NCBI GenBank assembly: GCA_902795785.1 | Contig: CADBMK010000153.1 | Coordinates: forward strand, 1-11,382 | DNA length: 11,382 nucleotides | Source of the DNA: an uncultured Bacteroidia bacterium | Lineage (GTDB): Bacteria > Bacteroidota > Bacteroidia > Bacteroidales > UBA932 | Direction of reading: 5' to 3' | Shown here: one piece after another, positions 6,521 to 11,382 of the stretch | Position numbering within the stretch: the stretch's first letter is position 1 | Layout of the letters: each line of letters begins with the position of its first letter | Made by a program: the position numbers and the translations under genes | The notes under the pieces: generated by a model | Database searches by the model: none | Seen by the model: only the letters and a program-made list of their open reading frames with translations | Told to the model about the DNA's origin: nothing

Positions 6521-8707
6521 CTATTTCTTTTCCAGATAAAGGACACGGCTTGACCAGTCTGAACGTCCGGCTGCAGGCTTGTTTACGTATGGTATTTCAA
6601 GCCCTTCTTCCATAAGGAAGCGTCCCGTGAAACTTTTCCCTTCGATTGCAAGAGGCTTCACATCTATGCAGTTGAGTTCCTTTATGGTATAGACGGCTTC
6701 CGGATCAAGTCCGTTCATCCTGACGCGAGGGAAGTGCTCGTCATAGAAATTGGCAATCTTCCACCAGTAATATACGGCCTTGTCCTTTTCGGGGCTGACG
6801 TACATCATTGACGCCATTCCGAGTCCGTCGTAAGGAGAGATCAGGCGGTACTGGTCACCGAACTGGACGATAGGACGGATCTGCTTGTACTGGGCGATGG
6901 CCTTGCGGCAGAGGTCTTTCTCTTCCTCCGTCATATTCTTCGGCTGAATCTCCATTCCGAGGCGTCCGCTCATCGCCACGTCAATCCTGTATTTGAGGGA
7001 TGTCGTGCGGTGAACTGTATGGTTTGGCGTGGCGCTTATGTGTGAGGCCATGGCGATGGCTGGGAAGAAATATGAGGTTCCCCACTGCATATAGATTCTC
7101 TGGAGGGCGTCGGTATTGTCGCTTACCCAGAATTCGTCGAACCAAGGCAGGATTCCCCAGTTGGCACGTCCTCCGCCGCTGGCGCAGGCCTGTATCGTAA
7201 GGTCAGGATACTTGGCGCGTACCCTGTCGCAGACAGCGGCAAGACCTCTCATATAAGCTACGCCGAGGTGACTCTGGCGCTTCAGATACTGGCTTCCGTG
7301 CGCCCTGATGTTCATGTTTGCGTCCCATTTGATATAGTCGATGTCCGGATTCTCAGTCATAAGGTCGTCCACGACCTTGAACACGAAGTCTTGAACTTCA
7401 GGATTGCTCATATCCAGAACGAGCTGCGTACCTCCGCGGCCATAGACAAGGTCTCTGTTTTCAGCCTTGAGCACCCAGTCCGGATGCTTCTCGTAGAGTT
7501 CGCTGACCGAATTCGTATATTCCGGTTCAATCCAGATTCCGAATTTAATGCCCTTGTCGGCTGCGGTCCTTACCAGCCAGCCTATTCCGTTTGGCAGTTT
7601 CTTCCTGTCCACTACCCAGTCTCCGAGGGATGAAGTGTCTTTTGTCCTGGGATACTTGTCTCCGAACCAGCCGTCGTCCATTACAAAAAGTTCTCCTCCC
7701 ATCGATGCTATGTCATCCATCATCTGGGCCATACCTTCTTCGTTGATGTCGAAGTAAACGCCTTCCCAGCTGTTGAGAAGAACCTTCCTCTCCCTATCGC
7801 CGTGCATCATCTTATATTTGCGGCCCCATCTGTGGAAGTTGCGGCTCGCACCTCCGAGACCTTCTTCGGAATAGGTGAATGCCAGTTCCGGGGTAGTGAA
7901 GGTTTCCTTGGATTCAAGATAATACTGTGCGTTCTCAGGACAGATGCCGGCGAGGAAATGATGGAAGTCATCGTCATTGGTCTTGAACACGAGTTCATAG
8001 TTTCCGCCCCAGCATAGGGCTGCTCCTATGACTCTTCCCTGGCTCTCCTGAGGCTTTCCGTCAAGGGAAATCATAACCTCGGAGTGGGATGTATGGGAGT
8101 TGCGGGCTCCGTCGATGTTCTTTATGACCTTGTATCCTCTGGTGAGCTTTTCCGTGCAGACCCTCCCTTCATTTGCCCATGTTCCGTAGAGGGATGAAAT
8201 CCAGACGTCTCCGACTCTTACCGGAAGGACTCCTGAAAGGTATTTTGTAAGGACCACCGTCTTTTTCTCCCGGTTTGTAATCTCAGTCCAGGTGGAAATC
8301 ATATCCTGGTCCTTGTAGGACTTGTAATTGATCTTTACCGTGAAAGGGTAGTGAGCGTCCTTGGTGAGGATGCTGAGTATCTCTCCTCCTTCCCAGGCCT
8401 TTCTCTCCACCCCCTCTACCCTCAGGTCAAGAGTCATGTTGCCGTCTGCGTGGGTGACTGCAAGGGCACATTCTTCAGTTCCCGCCAGTCCATAGGCAGG
8501 GTAGGCGTTCTGGCTCTTCCATCCGGCGTCCTTGAGGGACGCGGCCTCGTCGGGAGTTAGAAGTGAACCATAATGCAGAATCTTTGGCGCTTTACCTTTT
8601 TTTGCTTCCAGAACCAGCGAAGTCTTGCCGGTGGTGAGCAATTCCTGAGCGGAAACTGCTCCCCCGAGGAGGAGCAGTGCCGCTATGCTTACGAGTATTT
8701 TCCTCAT
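6521..8707 (-). CDS. GH36 family alpha-galactosidase, secreted
   Basis: This 728-residue enzyme belongs to glycoside hydrolase family 36 and should release alpha-galactose from galactomannan, galactoglucomannan or raffinose-type sugars. A clear Sec signal peptide (M-R-K then a hydrophobic core, A-V-S-A cut before Gln21) indicates the periplasm. An N-terminal beta-supersandwich (about 25-290) is followed by the TIM barrel, with M-D-D-G-W-F-G-D at 343-350, the nucleophile Asp462 in Y-I-K-W-D-A-N-M, and the acid/base Asp530 in W-V-S-D-N-T-D. The C-A-S-G-G-G-R motif lies between them, and a small C-terminal beta domain completes the protein. Length matches bacterial GH36 alpha-galactosidases of about 720-740 residues. 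The start lies 4 nt after the phosphorylase stop and the GH2 gene begins 2 nt after its own stop, so it sits inside the operon. Alpha-N-acetylgalactosaminidase activity, found elsewhere in GH36, is possible but less likely. Confidence 0.93.
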   Translation of the reverse strand: MRKILVSIAALLLLGGAVSAQELLTTGKTSLVLEAKKGKAPKILHYGSLLTPDEAASLKDAGWKSQNAYPAYGLAGTEECALAVTHADGNMTLDLRVEGVERKAWEGGEILSILTKDAHYPFTVKINYKSYKDQDMISTWTEITNREKKTVVLTKYLSGVLPVRVGDVWISSLYGTWANEGRVCTEKLTRGYKVIKNIDGARNSHTSHSEVMISLDGKPQESQGRVIGAALCWGGNYELVFKTNDDDFHHFLAGICPENAQYYLESKETFTTPELAFTYSEEGLGGASRNFHRWGRKYKMMHGDRERKVLLNSWEGVYFDINEEGMAQMMDDIASMGGELFVMDDGWFGDKYPRTKDTSSLGDWVVDRKKLPNGIGWLVRTAADKGIKFGIWIEPEYTNSVSELYEKHPDWVLKAENRDLVYGRGGTQLVLDMSNPEVQDFVFKVVDDLMTENPDIDYIKWDANMNIRAHGSQYLKRQSHLGVAYMRGLAAVCDRVRAKYPDLTIQACASGGGRANWGILPWFDEFWVSDNTDALQRIYMQWGTSYFFPAIAMASHISATPNHTVHRTTSLKYRIDVAMSGRLGMEIQPKNMTEEEKDLCRKAIAQYKQIRPIVQFGDQYRLISPYDGLGMASMMYVSPEKDKAVYYWWKIANFYDEHFPRVRMNGLDPEAVYTIKELNCIDVKPLAIEGKSFTGRFLMEEGLEIPYVNKPAAGRSDWSSRVLYLEKK

Positions 8708-8711
8708 ATTA

Positions 8712-11129
8712 CTATAGTGTTACTTTTACTGTGTGGTTTCCCTTTGAATATGGAATTTTCCTGCCTTCAACAGGCTTGCCGTCAACTGCCATCGAGTAGG
8801 TTCCCGTTCTTTCAATATCAATTTCGTAGCGGGCGTCCCTGAATGAGCGGCTTACCTTGAAACCCTTCCAGTCTTCCGGAATGCAAGGATCGACGATAAG
8901 ACCGTCATAATCAGGCTTGATTCCGAGGATGAACTGGCTTATCGTGTACCAGTTCCAGGCTGCAGTTCCGGTGAGCCAGCTGTTCTTTCCCTCGCCAGGC
9001 TTCGCGGCATCCTTTCCGGCTACCATTTGACAATATACGAAAGGTTCCACTTTATGCAAAGCCTGATCTTCGATAAATGCCGGGCAGATCTTGCGATAAT
9101 GTTCCCAGGCATCCTCGGGTCTGCCGGCAAGGACTTCACCTATTATCACCCAAGGATTGTTGTGACAGAAGATTCCGGCGTTTTCCTTATATCCGGCCGG
9201 ATAGGTGGAAATTTCTCCGTATTCGATGTAGTATTTCGTGAAAGCCGGGTTGTTGAGCACGATTCCGTGTTTGCAGTCAAGTCTCTCCTTCACTGAGTCG
9301 AGGGCCGCATCTACCATGCCTTCCTCGGCTCCGATCCTGGCCATCGTACACCAGCCCTGGCTTTCGATGAAGATCTTACCTTCTTTGTTTTCGTCGCTTC
9401 CAACCTTGTTTCCAAAGAAGTCGTAAGCTCTGAGGAACCATTTTCCGTCCCAGCCATATTTCTTCACGGCTTCAGTCATCTTCCTGACCTCGTTTTCTAC
9501 TCTCTCCGCTTCCTTTTCCTTCTTCAGGAATTTGCAGAGGTCTGCATAATCCTGACCGCAGACTACGAACTGGCCGGCAATCATAAGGGATTCAGCCTTG
9601 CTGCCCTCAGTCTTGTTCTCAGTAGTCTGGAACGATTCATTAGGATCGTTGGAGAAGCAGTTGAGGTTGAGGCAGTCGTTCCAGTCCGCCCTTCCGATAA
9701 GTGGCAGTCCGTGGGGACCGAGATTATTTATCACGTGGTTGAAGGATACCTTGAGGTGTTCCATAAGGCTGACCTCCGATCCCGGTTTGTTGTCAAATGG
9801 AACGGGCTCGTTCAGGATGCTGAAGTCACCGGTCTCCTTGAGATAGGCCACGGTTCCGAAAATGAGCCAGAGAGGGTCGTCATTGAAACCGCCTCCGATA
9901 CCGTTGTTTCCTCTTTTCGTCAGAGGCTGGTACTGGTGGTAGCATCCTCCGTCAGGGAACTGAGTCGATGCTATGTCGATGATTCTCTGCCTTGCGCGGT
10001 CAGGAATCTGATGGACGAAGCCCACGAGGTCCTGGTTGGAATCGCGGAAACCCATTCCGCGTCCGATGCCGCTCTCGAAGAAGGACGCGCTTCTTGACAT
10101 ATTGAAGGTGACCATGCACTGATATTGATTCCAGATGTTGACCATCCTGTCCAGTTCAGGCTTGTCAGTCTTCACATTGAAGCGCCCTAGAAGATTGTTC
10201 CAGTATTTTGCGAGAGCCTCAAACGCGTCTTCCACCTTATTGGCCGTGTTGAACTTTGAGATAAGTTCGTAGGCTCTGGTCTTGTTGAGACTTCCGTCCG
10301 GATTGAATTTCTCGTCCTGAGGGTTTTCCACATATCCGAGAAGGAAGATAAGTTCTTTCGATTCTCCCGGTTGGAGACTGAGGTCGATCCTGTGTGAGGC
10401 AATTGGACTCCATCCGTGTGCGATGCTGTTGCCAGATGTTCCTGCAAGGACGTTCTGAGGCTCGTCAAAACCGTTGTACAGGCCGATGAAAGTCTCCCTG
10501 TCCGTGTCGAAACCGTCAATTGTTCCGTTTACGGTGTAGAAGGCGAAGTGATTCCTGCGTTCCTTGTATTCTGTCTTGTGATAGATTGAAGAGCCTTCGA
10601 CCTCGACCTCGCCGGTGGAGAAGTTTCTCTGGAAATTCTCCATATCGGTCTCGGCATTCCACAGACACCATTCCTCGAAAGAATAGAGTTTTATCTCCTT
10701 CTTTTCCGAGGTCATGTTCGTGAGCGTGACCTTCTGAATCTCAACCCATTCTCCCAGAGGGACGAAGAAGAGCACACTGGCCTTGATACCGTCTTTCTTT
10801 CCGGTTATTCTCGTGTAACCCATACCATGACGGCACTCGTATTCATCGAGCTTCGTCTTGCAAGGCTTCCAGGATGGAGACCAGACCTTCCCGCCGTCGT
10901 TGATGTAGAAATACCTTCCGCCATTGTCCATAGGAACGTTGTTGTAGCGGTAGCGGGTAATCCTGCGGAATTTAGCATCACGGCAGAAACTGTATCCTCC
11001 TGCTGTCTGGGAAATCAGTGAAAAGAAACTCTCGTTACCGAGATAGTTGATCCATGGCCATGGTGTTGCGGGGTCGGTAATCACGTACTCCTTAGCCGCA
11101 TCGTCATAGTGGCCGTATACTTTTGACAT
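8712..11129 (-). CDS. Cellobiose phosphorylase, GH94
   Basis: This 805-residue enzyme is a GH94 cellobiose phosphorylase: cellobiose plus phosphate gives alpha-glucose-1-phosphate plus glucose. The N-terminal beta-sandwich (about 1-290) opens with Y-G-H-Y-D-D-A-A. It is followed by a linker, an (alpha/alpha)6 barrel (about 310-730) and a C-terminal beta domain. The general acid is Asp485 in R-A-D-W-N-D-C-L-N-L, matching the Asp490 region of the Cellulomonas gilvus enzyme, and the phosphate-site motif T-G-T-A-A-W-N is at 720-726. Length agrees with characterised members (about 810-820). There is no signal peptide, so it acts in the cytosol and needs an importer not seen here. It starts 1 nt after the GH5 stop and ends with tandem in-frame stops (TAG TAA) before the GH36 ATG. 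Motif agreement with true cellobiose phosphorylases favours this over chitobiose or cellodextrin phosphorylase. Confidence 0.95.
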   Translation of the reverse strand: MSKVYGHYDDAAKEYVITDPATPWPWINYLGNESFFSLISQTAGGYSFCRDAKFRRITRYRYNNVPMDNGGRYFYINDGGKVWSPSWKPCKTKLDEYECRHGMGYTRITGKKDGIKASVLFFVPLGEWVEIQKVTLTNMTSEKKEIKLYSFEEWCLWNAETDMENFQRNFSTGEVEVEGSSIYHKTEYKERRNHFAFYTVNGTIDGFDTDRETFIGLYNGFDEPQNVLAGTSGNSIAHGWSPIASHRIDLSLQPGESKELIFLLGYVENPQDEKFNPDGSLNKTRAYELISKFNTANKVEDAFEALAKYWNNLLGRFNVKTDKPELDRMVNIWNQYQCMVTFNMSRSASFFESGIGRGMGFRDSNQDLVGFVHQIPDRARQRIIDIASTQFPDGGCYHQYQPLTKRGNNGIGGGFNDDPLWLIFGTVAYLKETGDFSILNEPVPFDNKPGSEVSLMEHLKVSFNHVINNLGPHGLPLIGRADWNDCLNLNCFSNDPNESFQTTENKTEGSKAESLMIAGQFVVCGQDYADLCKFLKKEKEAERVENEVRKMTEAVKKYGWDGKWFLRAYDFFGNKVGSDENKEGKIFIESQGWCTMARIGAEEGMVDAALDSVKERLDCKHGIVLNNPAFTKYYIEYGEISTYPAGYKENAGIFCHNNPWVIIGEVLAGRPEDAWEHYRKICPAFIEDQALHKVEPFVYCQMVAGKDAAKPGEGKNSWLTGTAAWNWYTISQFILGIKPDYDGLIVDPCIPEDWKGFKVSRSFRDARYEIDIERTGTYSMAVDGKPVEGRKIPYSKGNHTVKVTL

Positions 11130-11130
11130 A

Positions 11131-11382
11131 TTACTTAGAGTTGTTAATCCAGTTCTTTACGAGTTTGCCCCAAGGCTTGATCTGTTCCTCTGTCCAGCCT
11201 CCTTCGGAAGCGGCGTCAGGAGTAAGCATCGAGCAGGTTTCATCTTTGTCGGAAATGCTCCAGGCCATCATGCTGATACCTTTTTCTGTGGCCCAGTCGC
11301 TGTATACGTTCCAGGCTTCCTCGTCAAGAACGCCGTTTCCGTCAGCCTCGCAGCCTGCACATTCTGAAATGAAGATAGGAAT
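11131..11382 (-). CDS. 3' end of a GH5 endoglucanase (cellulase), partial
   Basis: The last 83 codons of a minus-strand gene enter from the right edge and end at TAA (11133-11131). The fragment begins with I-P-I-F-I-S-E, where the Glu (residue 7 of the fragment) fits the catalytic nucleophile on strand 8 of a GH5 TIM barrel. It continues with an A-D-G-N-G loop, a helix, and A-W-S-I-S-D-K-D-E-T (residues 40-49), and then G-G-W-T-E-E before the final helix. This order closely matches the C-terminal end of GH5_2-type cellulases, which cut internal beta-1,4-glucan bonds. A mannanase subfamily cannot be excluded from this part alone. No C-terminal binding module or sorting domain follows the barrel. 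The signal peptide and acid/base residue lie outside the window. Its stop is 1 nt before the cellobiose phosphorylase ATG, so the endo-enzyme and phosphorylase share an operon. Confidence 0.85.
   Translation of the reverse strand: MPIFISECAGCEADGNGVLDEEAWNVYSDWATEKGISMMAWSISDKDETCSMLTPDAASEGGWTEEQIKPWGKLVKNWINNSK

Noticed and set aside
1..11382. Mobile element, CRISPR array, toxin-antitoxin or defence system
   Set aside because: I found no transposase, integrase, regular repeat-spacer pattern, tRNA-like fold or nuclease motifs. The CPBP protease alone is not evidence for an abortive-infection or bacteriocin system.

Overview
The window looks like an ordinary polysaccharide-utilisation region of a Bacteroidales-type bacterium (phylum Bacteroidota), probably a gut or rumen fibre degrader. 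The evidence is AT-rich start-codon contexts with no clear Shine-Dalgarno sequence, -7 boxes of the Bacteroides TAnnTTTG type, a lipoprotein GH3, a GH2 with a DUF4982-like tail, and composition near 50% GC. I cannot name the genus. No rRNA, tRNA, CRISPR array, insertion sequence, transposase or phage gene was seen, and coding density is close to 100%.

Left part, + strand (1-4287). At the left edge is the 5' end of a divergent small membrane protein on the minus strand, possibly of the DivIC/FtsB septum-initiator type. It is separated by a 61-bp AT-rich divergent promoter region from a co-directional trio: a sugar-phosphate nucleotidyltransferase-like protein, a CPBP-family intramembrane protease with a GTG start, and a lipoprotein GH3 beta-glucosidase. 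Gaps between these genes are 7 and 26 nt.

Right part, - strand (4284-11382). A tightly packed operon reads leftwards from the right edge: the 3' end of a GH5 (cellulase-like) endoglucanase, a cytosolic GH94 cellobiose phosphorylase, a secreted GH36 alpha-galactosidase, and a GH2 beta-galactosidase-type hydrolase. The gaps are only 1, 4 and 2 nt, so translation is probably coupled. The operon's promoter and most of the GH5 gene lie outside the window. The GH2 and GH3 genes converge and their stop codons overlap, with no space for a normal terminator.

How the genes may work together (inference): the GH5 enzyme cuts a beta-1,4-glucan backbone, possibly glucan or galactoglucomannan. GH36 and GH2 remove alpha- and beta-linked side sugars, mainly galactose, in the periplasm. 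The resulting cello-oligosaccharides are then either hydrolysed in the periplasm by GH3, or imported and split by GH94 with phosphate into glucose and alpha-glucose-1-phosphate, saving ATP. If the nucleotidyltransferase uses glucose-1-phosphate, it could draw on that product, but this is speculative. No SusC/SusD pair, transporter or regulator is in view. I found no convincing new biological system. The points worth following are the mix of hydrolytic and phosphorolytic routes, the overlapping convergent ends, the compact divergent promoter and the unusual N-terminus of the GH2 enzyme.
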